Source: Glebionis coronaria
Taxonomy: Eukaryota; Streptophyta; Magnoliopsida; Asterales; Asteraceae
Assembly (NCBI GenBank): GCA_025667525.1
Contig: CM046880.1
Location: forward strand, 599,387,452-599,451,451
Reading direction: 5' to 3'
DNA: 64,000 bases
Below the pieces are notes generated by a model. The model searched no databases. It was given only the letters and a program-made list of their open reading frames with translations, and was not told the DNA's origin. This document shows, one piece after another, positions 21,125 to 33,350 of this stretch. The first letter of the stretch is position 1; the number at the start of each line of letters is the position of its first letter. A program made the translations under genes and the position numbers.

Positions 21125-22779
21125 ATAGTATTTAGATTTGATTATCCTGTTTGAAATCGCAATAATCAGATTGATTATTTGATAAGTAAAATGAATAAAA
21201 TAAACTCTATTTTTTCAAAACTCTATTTTGGAAGCTTCCTTTTTTAACTCTATTTTTAAAATGAAATAATTACTTACTTTTTCAAGACTACATTTTGAAA
21301 GCTTCTAAACGCAAACAATTATTTTTCTTCATTTATTATTCAAACACTTATTTTAACTTATCTTCATTTTTAAAATAAAATAATCATCTGGTTGAAAAAG
21401 CAATTTAAAACATCCACTAAATCATTTTATAATAGATTGCAGACCGGATTTGCCTAAACATATTTCCATATATCTTTTCACACAAAATTGGTCTTTGATT
21501 CAGTTCGTTCTTGAAAAAATACGGCCGTTATGTGTTCTTAGAGCGGAAAGAAGATCGAATTGAACCAGACATTGATTGGATTTTTCAATCCGTCCAGCCC
21601 TCTTATTTGTTTTGGACCAATCTGTTTTCGGTCAAAGCACTGTTATGAACCAATTTTGATTAGAAAAAAAGTCATATTATTCGTACTCTCTAACTCTTTT
21701 TTACCACTAATATCTTTTAATATCCGGTATATTGACAGGAAATAACAGTTTTTTATGTTTTTTTGTTCGATATTTTTTCACATTTTATAATATTAAACTG
21801 TAAAACTTTATAATTTATGTTAAGTATTTTTTTTAACAGTTTTACTCACTTTGTTAACTGGAGAACACAACTTATGGCTTCCTATTTTTCATGTTTTAAT
21901 GCTTTTTACTTATTAAAATATATAATTTTCGCCTTTTTTATTTCATACTTTTATAATATAAACAAAATTTTAAAAATAAAAATAATAAAAAATATTAAAG
22001 AAATAAAAAAATGTATTACTAGTAGAAAAAAGAGGGTTTGAACCAAACCTTTAAAAAAATATAAAAATCGACTAATATTGTAATTTCCAATAAGCCACGG
22101 GGACTATTTACACAGTTGACTCTTTTTTGTCTAACGCTTTTGGATTTTTATTAACGATGTGTTCACCATTGAAATGAAAACCAAATTCGCAAGTTGTCAT
22201 TGTAAAAAACTTAGGATTTTCGATGAGGTCTTGCGAAAAAAAAATGTTGGCTTAACAAAATTTGTACACTAAAAAAATAAGGTGGCATAAAATTTTTTGA
22301 GGGATGCACATACAAAAAACGACAATTTTACTAATTTTTTAATTTCGTGATCTGAAAATAGGTGTAGCTCGTGACATACCCGACACCTGTTTAGATCCGC
22401 TCGTGATCACACTGATATAATCTAGAAGAAAACGCCAAAATTAATAAAAAGAAAATAACCGGAAAAGATAGATAAAAGGACGATGACTAAAATTATTGGA
22501 AAAAAAATATTAAAATGTTCGAGCAAATAAAGAACCAAATTGAATGGGCGTATGTGCCGATCATAGATCTTAGAGCAACTCCAATAAAAAAAAACCAACA
22601 ATAACTTTTTACTATTTTTAAAAGCTATTTGGAAAATTTTTTTTTCATTGCTTTAATAGCTTTTCAAAAAGTTTTTTTAAAAATACTTCTCAAATTAGAA
22701 GTCATTTTTAAAGTCTTTGTGTTTAAAAATAGTGTACATTAAATGCTATAAATGTTCTAAGTCTCCTCTTTAGTACCCT
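21125..22779. other. AT-rich intergenic region
   Basis: No supported genes. Open frames at 21560-21745 and 21817-22041 (+) are AT-driven. The segment near 22310-22410 (GTGTAGCTCGTGACATACCC) resembles part of 29310-29360, perhaps a shared decayed repeat. Confidence 0.4.
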
Positions 22780-23301
22780 TCAAATGAAAACATTTACTTT
22801 TATAGGAATGATTTTACACCATGTGGTTTGAGTTGGAATGGAACCTCCACTACAAATCGTGTCCGCGACCCACCTTGAAAGGGATCTTACTGAGAACTCG
22901 CCATTTATGTCGAAGCTGCATCTCCGCTTATCCCTATTAGCTTGGGCTAGACTTGCCCTTTCAACTAAATTTTGTAGCTCTACCAATTCGCCACCCGTCC
23001 TTCCTCCTCCTTTGATATGAGTAGCCCAATCCCATTTCCAAACCCAGATTTCCCCAATCCAATCATCCATCCTACCAACCGCCACTTCCTTGTCTCTCAC
23101 TAATCTAAAAAGCCTCCAGTAACGATCACATACTCTGGAATCCCCAACCCACTTATTAAGCCAGAAAAATATATCCAAACGATCATCGATTGTTTTGTAG
23201 AAGTTATTAATAAACCACCCTATTAAGCCCCTTTCCCACCTTAATGAAACTCTACCTGATTTGAGACCTATCACCACTTTCCCATCCTCTTTCACGACCA
23301 T
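22780..23301 (-). pseudogene. Fragment of a LINE ORF2 C-terminal region
   Basis: The 173-codon frame has FFWLNKWVGDSRVCDRYWRL, WKWDWATHIKGG, and WCKIIPIKVNVF. These are typical of the stretch between reverse transcriptase and the zf-RVT zinc region of plant LINEs (compare SIPIKINIFAW in the LINE at 6120-6150). Both ends are lost: the polymerase core upstream and the Cys/His motif downstream are absent, and no A-tail is seen. It is a relic from a LINE lineage different from the full-length copy. Confidence 0.8.
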
Positions 23302-24734
23302 ATATTTTTAATAATTTTTCTCTACAACACATTTTTTTCACCCTAAACCGCCACCATCATTCCCTAAGTAAAGCTAAATTTTTAACCTTTAAAGAACTAA
23401 CATTCACAACCCCTTCCCGAAAAAAGAAATGACATTATCTCATTTAACCCAATGAAGTTTTTTTAATAATATTCTTATAAGACGTCACCAAAATTTATCA
23501 CTTGCTTAAACAAAATTCATGAAACAATCATCATTAGAATGGGTGATGCGTTTAGCTGGGACACATTTTCGTCTCCATTTTTCTCATCTCCTTTGCTTTT
23601 TCTTTCTGACGATTTATAAACGATTTGTTTTTACATCAAACTTTTATACAAGAAAACGTATTTATAAAAAAGAAATATAACGTGCTTCTACTTTGACAGT
23701 GAGCTTTAATAATAGTTATGTAAAAAGTTTCTTAAGTCAGAATTAGGTTTTTATATGTATGTATTTCATCTCCTCTGGAAATACGTGTTTATACAAGATC
23801 CAATCTCGACAGTAGTATTTTTTGTTTCTAAAACATTCCATCCAAGCAGAAAGGTGTTATTTTTTTGTTTTTTAATTTATGGCTCCTCAACTCAATCGTA
23901 GTACCGAAGGAATCCGACTCGACAACCGTGTCGAATCGGTCGCTTCATCAAGGACGAGCGATTACGCAATCGGTTGACCGAGTCAATTCGATCGCCAATG
24001 TCACTTATAACGCGTCAACGATGATGTTGTGTAACATGCAGGTATGACGACAACAGTTCAAAAGTAACAATTTTGTAAAAGTGCCTATATTTTTATGGAG
24101 AAAAAAGTTAGCAATCCTAAAACCCCTCTAGATGTCTACTTGACATCCTTTAATGTGCAAAATAACGCATTTAACACACTAAAGTTTTATTTTTATCACA
24201 CACGATGCGTTACCATTTTATATATACTAGCGAAGTAAACAAACGTGTCTGGTGTTTTGGCGGGATTGGGCTGCCGTGCCAGGGCAACACCGGACATGGA
24301 AAAAATGACACCGGCCGTTTAAGAATGAGACACAGTCGTTTCTGCGTGTGAGAGTGGTACAAGAAACTGAAACAAATACATATACCGAGCAGGTACATAT
24401 CAGGAGTGTTGCGAAAAAAACTTCACTAAGTGGGTAGAAAATGCGGGAGGAATTGAGTTAGTTGATTATGGTTTTCTCGTACAGGTAATGAACCCACCTC
24501 GTCAAGTTTCATCATATCCTTACGAAAACTTTCGATACTTCATTCGCTAAAGGATGTACGTACGATATCCAACTGCATAATAAATGTCACTGCCTACATA
24601 GAAAATACATTTGCTTTTCTAACATTGTAACATTTGGTTAATTTTGAAAGATGAATGAATAGATCGAGAAGATGCAACATGTTTGATTTTAAATATAATA
24701 AAACATAATAACGTCACACGAATAATGAAATCAC
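23302..24734. other. Intergenic region, nothing identified
   Basis: A moderately GC-rich patch at 23870-24050 has a short frame (ATG 23880: MAPQLNRSTEGIRLDNRVES) followed by a possible CAG/GTATGA donor, but no family is recognised. No transposon ends were found. Confidence 0.4.
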
Positions 24735-27190
24735 CTATAACGACCAATTCGGTTCAATCCAGGCATGACTTGAGAGATAACTTGTGGTTCTGAAGACATC
24801 CGGTTCTGGAATGTTTTTACCATCATCAAATGTGTGATACATGCCTGTGTCAAGTGAATAAAACATGATCTTTCTATTCTCGGAATGCACACGCGGAAAG
24901 AAGATCTTGTTCTGCATTTGTGGTGTTTTCGCTTCAAGGCAAAGACATGTTGTATCATCACAAACATAAATCATATACTTTCCGATATCGGTCATTTTCT
25001 CCCTTTTTTGTTAACTTTATTCAAGTTAAAAACCTGAACCTGTTTTCCATGCTCGCATACATAAACCAGTAAAACATATCGAGCACATTCGATTAAGAAT
25101 TTTTGTGTCAAAGATCCGCAAACACTTTCAGGCGCTTTCGCCACATATCTCTTAAAAGTCCCCCAAGTAGGGTTGCTCAGATCATTGAAAACAATAACTT
25201 TTCCGTCTTCACACAATGCATACAAATCTCGACCATGATAACTTGAATAACAAATACTACATGGATTTGATGATTGCATATGATACCTAGCCCATGTTGG
25301 TTCCTTATTTACAAAGTGGACGTAAACAAACCAATTATACCGATCTCTTCTAAATCCAACCACAGAACAATCAGCGGAAGTAGGTGGCCCTGAAAAATTA
25401 AAGCTTTCCAAAATACGTTCTGTGGGGTGGAAGCTTTCGAAGATCATTTGTGAAAGGGTTAAATAATACCAAGCACTCTAAGACATTGCATTCAAACAGC
25501 AACCAACCGAACCTTGAAGAATATATTTTGTCATCAGCAATCGATATCTGGGATTTTTCCATCAAGTAGTTGTCACCCAACATAGGATCTTTGAATGTGA
25601 TAACGTCACGGTTTTTGTCTACCACCATTAGCCAAGGGGAAGCAACTGAATACGTTCGCAATCTCCATAACGATGTTTTGTTACTCCATTTTATCACAGG
25701 TGCTGCTAATAAACATTGTCTGCATGTAGCACGAAACTGCATGTATTCCACACCAACAGTACGCTCCACAATCGTCTCCAATACATTAAACGGAATATTG
25801 AGGAGGTGCGATTCATTATGTTCAACCCCATCATTCGTATCCGATCTTAATAGTATCTCACTGTTGTTTTCCTTCACTACTTTAGAATCAACTATGCCTT
25901 TAGCTTTTTCACACTCATCTTCTAACCTACATAGATTAGATTTTAAGAAACAATTTTCGAATAAAAATGGGGTTTTCTAATCATTGTACTTCACTTTTGT
26001 TTATAACTACATGTCATTAAAAGATGGTTTTGTGTCCCAATCAAGTATTACATGTTTATATTGTGATTATGAAATGCTAAGATACGGTTTCATAGTTACT
26101 CATGTGGGACACAAAATCATAGTAAAACATATGATAGATGAACATGAATCAATTTATAGCAATACCTGCATTCCCAAATCGACACATGGCTTGTTGGCAG
26201 TATTGGAGACAGTATAGAAAATAGGGAGATGGTCTTATCTTTCACATGGTACGAGTATATTGTTTTGCCCATTTTGCCACGGATGTGTATATAACCTCCT
26301 AACTCCGAAGCAATTACACGGGTATAAGATACCGATTGCTCACGCGAAAGATCCAAAAATAAGTTAGCGTCTTTGAGGTCGTCCATTTCTTCCCAGTTGT
26401 TTATAGTACTAGTCATGTCCACTTTATATAGATACACATCAGCAGGTGTTTTCGTTGATTCATTTTCATAATATATTATGTAGAACAATTCTGCAGAAGA
26501 TCCTTTCAAATAAAACCTTATGTCTCCATCACACCAACAGCGATAGGAAGGATAGGAAGGATGAGGCGGGCATGCCCCAAACATCATTAGTGTTATCACA
26601 ACTTCGTTCTTTTTAACCATAATGTCAACCTGTATAACAAAACTAGTAGAAGAACCATCGGTGCTTAATGCATATATACCTTATCTTTGCAACAAGTTAG
26701 GTTACGTAGTAATTCAGAAGTGAAGCTTAACTCCTTTCGCATATGACATTTCGGTCCACCTACATTTCTTTCTTTTACTACCTAGATGAAAATATACAAG
26801 GGTAGATTCATCAGTTTTGGCTAATAAAAGAACTGAATTCGGATCATCTGGAGGGGCTGACAAACAACATTGTCCTATAGATTCATAATTTCCATATTCT
26901 AAAATCAAGGTGGGGAGACTTATGATCTTAGAAGTCACTGGGTTCCAAATAGACCATTCAGTGTTTTGCGGATGGTTGGAGAGTACCACCTATCCATGAA
27001 AACAACCTTGGATAAGTTTCCCAAGCAACTCGGGGATTCGACATTGATAATGAAGCAACTTGTCGTGTATGGTGTAGAAATTCTGGTCTTGATTATCATC
27101 TTCTAGGTTCTGGTAAATCCATGGATATCTTGCTGTTAAGGGAGGGAACTGATCAACCACGCGGAATCTGCTCCATCTAAACATGATCAT
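24735..27190 (-). pseudogene. Two-domain DUF295 F-box-type gene, degenerate
   Basis: Exon 1 (27190 to about 26165) codes a first DUF295 beta-propeller (ARYPWIYQNLE, IHDKLLHYQCRIPELLGK, NPVTSKIISLP, KRKKCRWTEMSYAKG, LPTSHVSIWEC). An intron (donor GTATTG, acceptor TATGTAG) joins exon 2 (25929-24735) at ECR-LEDECEKAKG. Exon 2 has an F-box-like segment (LLNIPFNVLETIVERTVGVE, FRATCRQC) and a second DUF295 domain (SPWLMVVDKN, NPFTNDLRKLPP, SGPPTSADCSVVGF, MIYVCDDTTCLCLEAKTP, HAWIEPNW). Lesions: TAG for Trp at 26990-26992, frameshifts near 26718 and 26675, one extra base in a G4 run at 25424-25427, and one missing base near 24998. The F-box part would bind SKP1. Confidence 0.8.
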
Positions 27191-27954
27191 AGTAACTTTT
27201 TAAGGTTAATACACACAACAGTAATCAAAGTGCATTAAGTTCAAATATTTAGAAGGAAACTATAAATATATATTCGATAAACACACATTTTGTTATTGTT
27301 AAATGGAAATGTCTTAATTTTTGTCTTTGAACATATAACATAGACTATATAGCATCATCAGCACAAAGCATTATCAAAGAATAGCTACCAAGTCTCGAAA
27401 CATCACTCGAAAACTTAACCAATCGATTACGAAGAACATAGACCTCCTACAGTCTTAGTAGGTATATCTATTTAAAACTCTACTATATGTTCTTCTTAAT
27501 TACTCTTCCATCCTATAAGTTACAAGGTTATGAAAGTTGAGCACGTACAAAAAAGAATTTGTTTGTAGCATCAATAATTAAGCTACCAAGTCAAATAAAT
27601 TATCATAGTAATTAAGAAGAATAGCAACGAACTTTCTTGATTGTCAGAGTTCACGTACCAAAACGAGACACATGATCCTTGTAAGTTATAGATTGTAACA
27701 CTTACGAAAACGAGACACATCTTTTTCAGAGTTCACGTACCAAGACGAGACAATCAAGAAAGTTTGTAGCATCCAAACACAAAGTAATGTCAAGTACTAA
27801 TGATAAGTTTAGCCGAAGCAAACATATATGTAATTTATGATTGAACAATAATAACTGGTAAAAAAACAAGTTTAATATTCATACCTCGAATTTCTTGGAG
27901 TAATAACAGCACCAATTTTTTCAGAAGCCCAATCCATGTTTATTTGACAGGCCT
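27191..27954. other. Spacer with a repeat-bounded hairpin
   Basis: ACTTTCTTGATTGTC (27631-27645) and its exact complement GACAATCAAGAAAGT (27749-27763) enclose two direct copies of AGAGTTCACGTACCAA-ACGAGAC (27646-27669 and 27728-27751, one mismatch). No gene is seen. This lies between the broken F-box gene and gene B. Confidence 0.55.
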
Positions 27955-28030
27955 AATTTAAAACCCTAGTAATATTAGGATTAGTATTTACTATATTTAG
28001 ATTTTAGTCTCTATATATGCATTCGACGTC
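27955..28030 (+). promoter_or_regulatory. Promoter of poly-Ubl gene B
   Basis: A telo-box AAACCCTA at 27961-27968 and an AAGCCCAAT box just upstream (about 27924) accompany a TATA-like CTATATATGC at 28011-28020. The arrangement mirrors the gene A promoter at 9600-9715 and is typical of plant translation-related genes. Confidence 0.5.
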
Positions 28031-28424
28031 CCACAAACATGAAGAAAAAAAACCAAACGATAGTTCGAGTCGTACGACGGGCCGATAACATAAGGTAAAA
28101 CTTATATGTACTTGTTTACTTTGAATTTTTACAACAGACAAGATTGATTTTTGGTTATCGATCTGATTAATTAGTAATATGCTTAGTAATCATATAGGTT
28201 TAAGTAGTTGTCAGTTTACAGATAGCTTTAGACTATTAGTTCGCAAACGTTTGTATCTTCTAGTGATTTAGCGTACTAGAGTACGTGAAGTTTTTAAGTC
28301 CTACTAACGGTCGTCGATGTCATATGAGAGAGACTTAATCGATTGGCATTGATAGGTATTGAGAATGATGTGCTAGATAACCTTAATTGTAAGGAGATGA
28401 AGAGCTTTGTTTCATATAATAAAA

Positions 28425-28604
28425 GAGCAATGCTACAACCACAAAGAAAAAGCCACAAAAAAGTTTACAAAATGATTTGTCATGAATTTGTGGATACATA
28501 TAAGAGAGAGAATTGAAAAGTAAATTTTATGTAACCACTAAATTCATGACAAATCATTTTGTAAACTTTTTTGTAAGATTCTCTTTGTGGTTGTAGCATT
28601 TCTC
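28425..28604. mobile_element. MULE-type MITE in the 5' intron of gene B
   Basis: The 180-bp foldback has long terminal repeats (GAGCAATGCTACAACCAC against the complement of GTGGTTGTAGCATTTCTC, continuing through AAGTTTACAAAATGATTTGT). It is flanked by the perfect 9-bp duplication ATAATAAAA at 28416-28424 and 28605-28613. Non-coding. Confidence 0.88.
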
Positions 28605-28891
28605 ATAATAAAATGGTCTTTAATTAGTAAATTTGGATATTTGTAACCTTATATCTAGCATCGATAGCCGCGGTTGTTTTACTCGTAGTTTTTTTAAGGC
28701 CATGCGTTTAATTAGTTATGGCTCAGGGCACCAAAAATCCGTAGGACGACTCTGATTGAATGCCCTAACATTATAAGAGATATAAAGTGAAGCTAGATTA
28801 GTAATTTTACATTTCTCTAAGAGTTTTAACTAAATAAATTTCCAGGGCACCCGAAAGAGAAGGCTTTCATTTTTCACCGTCTCGAAAGAAA

Positions 28892-30807
28892 ATGGCTTCA
28901 TTAGGTGGAAAAAGGAAACGTAATGACAATGAAGATGCACGCGACTTGACCATTGATGGCATAAACAGTAAGTCTAATTTAACTTCTGATTTTCAGTTTT
29001 TTCTTTTTTTTCTTTTGGTAAAGGGTTACTCCGGACGTGGGTGTTTGTTTATTTATATGTGGGCTTACGAGCTTATTTGACTTCGGCTTATATAAAAAGA
29101 TGGACCTAGAGTTTTCAAAAGGTGTGTTGCTTAAATTTCATGCATGGAAGGGTTTTGTACAAAATATTTCATTCATTAGTACTAAATTTTACATCATAAA
29201 GAGCCGTTTGGGCTGAACATAAGTTACACTTCAAAGAAGAACAGGAACGCGATATTTATAGGGGATTGCATTGATCTAAATTTCACACCTTTTTAAAACA
29301 TTATACTTCGTGACAAAAATCAGGTGTGGCTCTTGCTACACCCGGCTCTCAAGTGGGTCAGTCCTTGCTTATATATAAGCCGGAATCAAATAAGCCGCAT
29401 ATAAGTCATGTGTTGGCGAGTTAATGAGCTTGGTCTGGTGGTTATATACATTGATGCTTAGTTGTGTAATTGTGTTGTATTTTAGTTTTCTTCTGAACAA
29501 ATGATCATTGTGCAGCTATATTTGTCAAGACATACACCGGAGAGACATTCTCCCTGCAAGTTAAAGGCTCAGACACAATCATCAGTGTAAAATTCAAGAT
29601 ACAAGACAAGATTTATTATCTTTCTCCTGATGAGCAGGCATTGATCTTCGACGATATGGTTCTTGAGGACCTTATTACCCTTGCCGACTATCGGGTCAAG
29701 AAGAATTCCACTCTCACACTTATGCGTAACTCATGTGGATTGGTGCCAATATTCATCATTGACCTCAAGAGAAAGAGGCGCTGGCCTGTGAATGTCAGCC
29801 TCTCAGACACCGTCCGCGCCTTGAAAAAACAAATCTCTTATCTTTTATACCCTCATGAGGAGAGGGATCAAGTTATAGTTTTCAACGACATTGTTCTTAA
29901 CGATTATTGTAAACTTGCTGACTTCAACATTAAGGCGGACTCGGTCTTGACACTTAAGCTTAAAACCACGTTGAGAACGATGAAGTCGAAAACGTGGAAG
30001 ATATTCGTGAAGACCCTTGCCGGAAAGGCCATTTCTCAAGATGTCATAGCCACAACTACCATCGGCGAAGTGAAAACCGCTATCAGATGGGAGGTACGTA
30101 TTCCCGAAGATGAGCAGGTTTTCATCTTCAATGAAATGGTTCTTGATGACAGTAGAAACATCTTCGACTTCGGTATCAAGAATGGATCCACCCTCACACT
30201 TATGCGTGTATCAAAGGGAGTCGAAATAGACAACGGAAAGAGTAGATCTTTCGAAGTCAAACCCTCGGATACCATTGAAGACTTGAAAAACCAGATCAGC
30301 GATGAGGTGATGCAGATATTTGTCAACACAGTCACCGGAATTAGTACATCTATCGAAGTTAAACCCTCGGTGACAATTGGAAACTTGAAAAAACAGATCA
30401 GCGATAGGGTAGGTATCCCCGTTGAGAAGCAGGTGCTGGTCTTTAACGAAATGGTTCTTCACGACACTGGAATACTTGCTGACTTCCACATTAAGACAAA
30501 ATCCACTCTCACACTTATCCGTAAATCAAGGGGACCGATGCAGATATTTATCCATCATGATGTATACGGAAGCATTAGCAAAGTCTCTCTGGAAATCAAC
30601 CCCTTGCACACTATCGCTTATTTGAAAGCTAGGCTGTGTGAGGAAGGTAATTTGCCTTGTATCACCGGGGAGCTTCAAGTTCTCTTTAATCGAAGGTGGC
30701 TCGAGGACAGGCATACATGTGCCGACTACAACATCCAAAAGGATGATGTCATTCGCGTTGTACAACCAAGGGGGGGTTGGAGGTGGGGGGACGGATTGGA
30801 AATATAA
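28892..30807 (+). CDS. Gene B: divergent poly-ubiquitin-like protein with PRGG tail
   Basis: Coding exons 28892-28967 and 29516-30807 splice in phase to 455 residues. A 5' UTR exon (about 28020-28092, donor GGTAAAAC) and a leader segment from 28846 precede them. The N-terminus MASLGGKRKRNDNED contains a nuclear-signal-like KRKR. Ubiquitin-like repeats follow: repeat 1 IFVKTYTGETFSLQV, repeat 2 with KRKRRW, repeat 3 IFVKTLAGKAI, a truncated repeat 4 (about 30 residues), repeat 5 MQIFVNTVTGIS, and repeat 6 ending YNIQKDDVIRVVQPRGG plus a nine-residue tail. Internal repeats lack Gly-Gly; only the last ends in it, as in the terminal unit of polyubiquitin precursors. The ORF is intact over 1.37 kb, which suggests selection. 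Function unknown. Confidence 0.82.
28968..29515 (+). other. Intron of gene B with foldback-like debris
   Basis: GTAAGT donor and TTGTGCAG acceptor. It contains GGGCTTACGAGCTTATTTGA and CTTCGGCTTATATAA facing TATATAAGCCGGAATC, a decayed member of the foldback family in NMNAT intron 1. Confidence 0.5.
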
Positions 30808-31681
30808 TGTTGTTCCTAGCTAGCTGCTTCTTTTAAACCAAGCACTATATTGATGTAACAAAAGCATTTTCCGCGGGTGCTTGGGAACCCCATAAATCTT
30901 TCGGAAACTTATGTTAAATATATTCAGTTTATCAAAATGTCTAGTATTACGGTTCAAAAATTTCTGTTCATCCGACGATATTTAGTCATTGTCACATTAA
31001 TTTCATTCATTGGAGGAGTATTAAAGTTTAACATTTGAGACTTATAGTGGGAGAGATATGCTTGTGGAATAAATCGTTGTATCAATCTATAAAATCAATT
31101 TTGTTTGATAAATTGTTATCACATCTAAAAAAATTGGAGTATGATTCAATAACTCAAACAATATTTTCTTAAATAAAATATCCCACAAAAAGTAATCATT
31201 ACGCAAAACGAAGCAACTAGCTAGTTGCTACGAGAGGTGTACAACACGTTTAAAAAATCATATATGATCGTATCACAAATCATATATGATTTTTCAGACG
31301 TGATTTAAGAAAATAAATTGATATACATGTACCACTTTATAAAAAAAAATGATTTAATTCTCATCCTGATAATCTATTTTATGTCCTCAGATAATTTATT
31401 GTTTGCAAGATATTTTATTTTAAAAGAAAGCGTGAAAAATATGTATTTGTATTTTTTTTATTTTTTTTTTATCTACACGATTCGGTTTGGATCGATTTTT
31501 ACCTAAAACCGAAACCTGATGTTCTTTTTTTCACATAACCATAACCGTAAGTTCCGTAACCGTTCGATTTTTCTAGATATTAGTCAATCTTCTGTTAACC
31601 CAATAGCTGGTTAATGACATCTTTACGATTCAATTCAAAGACTTTTGAACATAACTACGAAAGTATTTACGTAGTTAGAGC
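30808..31681. other. AT-rich 3' flank of gene B
   Basis: No feature is recognised. A short inverted pair ATCATATATGAT occurs near 31258-31292. Confidence 0.4.
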
Positions 31682-32166
31682 CAAGGTTGCAGAAATCGCT
31701 AGGCGTTAGTGAGGCAGTCGACGACCTTCGAGACGGAATTCATCTAGGCGGATTGGAATTTTATGTATATAAATATTATAAATAATATGTATGACATAAA
31801 AAAATACTTCTACTTTCAAATAATTCGAAGTTTTTGCAAAATAGACAAAAAAACATAACAATTTAAGTGCTTAAAACTTCAAATGTGAACATATAATTCA
31901 GTTGGTTTCAATTTCATTCGAAAAACCATTACTTTATCTTTATAATCATTCGTTTATCTCTTATTTTAAGATGTTACGTTAAAATAAATATGGGCACTAT
32001 ATATTAGAAAGAAAACTTTTAATATTTTGTAAAAAAATATTGACTTTTTGTTGACTTTCTTAACTTTTTAGACCGCCTAGCTCCTAGGCGCCTCCTAGGC
32101 GAAGTATGACCGCCTAGCGCCTAGGCGCCGCCTAGGCGGCCGCCTAGTCCTTGTTTTATAACATTG
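31682..32166. mobile_element. hAT MITE rich in CGCCTAGG
   Basis: The ends CAAGGTTGCAG and TTATAACATTG are imperfect inverted repeats with the perfect 8-bp duplication GTTAGAGC at 31674-31681 and 32167-32174. The right 120 bp is a run of CGCCTAGG-type palindromes. It is 485 bp and non-coding. Confidence 0.8.
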
Positions 32167-32510
32167 GTTAGAGCATTAGGTATAATAACGCCCAAACGGC
32201 TTGCCCGGCGTTGGGTAGCGTTACTCCACCCCGGTTGCAAAATTTCCAACGGCGTTGTCAGGGCAACGCACCTTAGAGGATTTTTAAAAAAAAATTGCTT
32301 CACCCAGCGTGTCTTTTCCTTTTTCACTTTTGGCCCCGGTTTAAATATTTAAAACCTCCTGTTTTGTAAAGGCTATACTCTTTTAAAAATAAATATATTT
32401 CTTTAAAAAAATGTGTTTACCCCTATACCACTACTATACATACCATAACAAATAACAACCAAATCACAAACTTTTTTTTATCAAATACTTATCAAATTAG
32501 CAAAAAGAAT

Positions 32511-33350
32511 ATGGCCGACTACCCTCAACACGGGTTCGTTAATATGATAAATGAGGCTTGTGTTGGAAACCCTTCGACTCAAAATCCACCCTTTACCGGC
32601 TTTGATTTGTTCAAATCATTTCAACAACATCAACAAGAACAACAACAAGCTTTCCTTTCGTGGCAACAATCATAAGCCATGAGCATATTCCAAGACCCGG
32701 CGTCATTCACATCTCAAACCGATGAACACACACAAACCAATCCGTCAGAAAAAAAGGTACCCATAAAAATAAAATGACAAAAAAGGTAAAAGTTTTGCCG
32801 ATTGTAGCCGGTCGTTGGCTATCGGTTGAAGGAAAATTGCTAGCATCGTCTTTCATTGCCGTTTCAGAAGATAACAATGTTACACGAAGTTAAAAGGGTG
32901 ATACGTTTGGATTCGAGTGACGAACGTGTTCAACGATACAAATTTCCAACAACGTAACAAGGATATGATAACTAGCAAATGATATACTTTGAATGCCAAT
33001 TGCCAAAAGTTTAACGCCTCTTCCAAACGGGCCAAACGTTTAGGGATAAGTGGCGAGAACGATGCGGATGTGATGAAACGAGTTCAGTCGATTTACTATG
33101 AAGAGCAACGAGGGATCTCGTTTACTCAATTAGACGCTTGGGGGTTTTGAGAAACCATAGAAAATGTGACGCACCGGACCCGGTTGAATTTTCTGGAGAC
33201 GTCTATGGGCTGCCCAAGAAACTCTATTTGGCCATGATGCAAGACCAAGGCCGCCCGACAAACCACAGCCCCCCAATAAAACCAAGTCCGACGCCACGAC
33301 GAGTACGGGTAGAAGTAAATCGTCCCAATTCGAGATGTTAATTGTAACAT
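32511..33350 (+). pseudogene. Decayed PIF/Harbinger-associated Myb-like protein gene
   Basis: An ATG at 32511 opens MADYPQHGFVNMINEA with an internal glutamine run (QQHQQEQQQAF) and stops at 32673-32675. Beyond it, sequence of the same family continues through several stops and shifts. The end has MKRVQSIYYEEQRGISFTQL and DAWGVLRNHRKCDA, the hallmark of the Myb/SANT-like, NAM-associated proteins carried by plant Harbinger elements or their domesticated relatives. Terminal repeats were not pinned down. It lies directly right of the hAT MITE. Confidence 0.6.

Noticed and set aside
24240..24330. GC-rich patch with GCCAGGGCAAC similar to 32255-32275
   Set aside because: Similarity is about ten bases; no terminal repeats or duplication support a mobile element.
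25570..25980. 136-codon plus-strand frame opposite the F-box pseudogene
   Set aside because: Antisense shadow; the minus strand carries the recognisable DUF295 protein.
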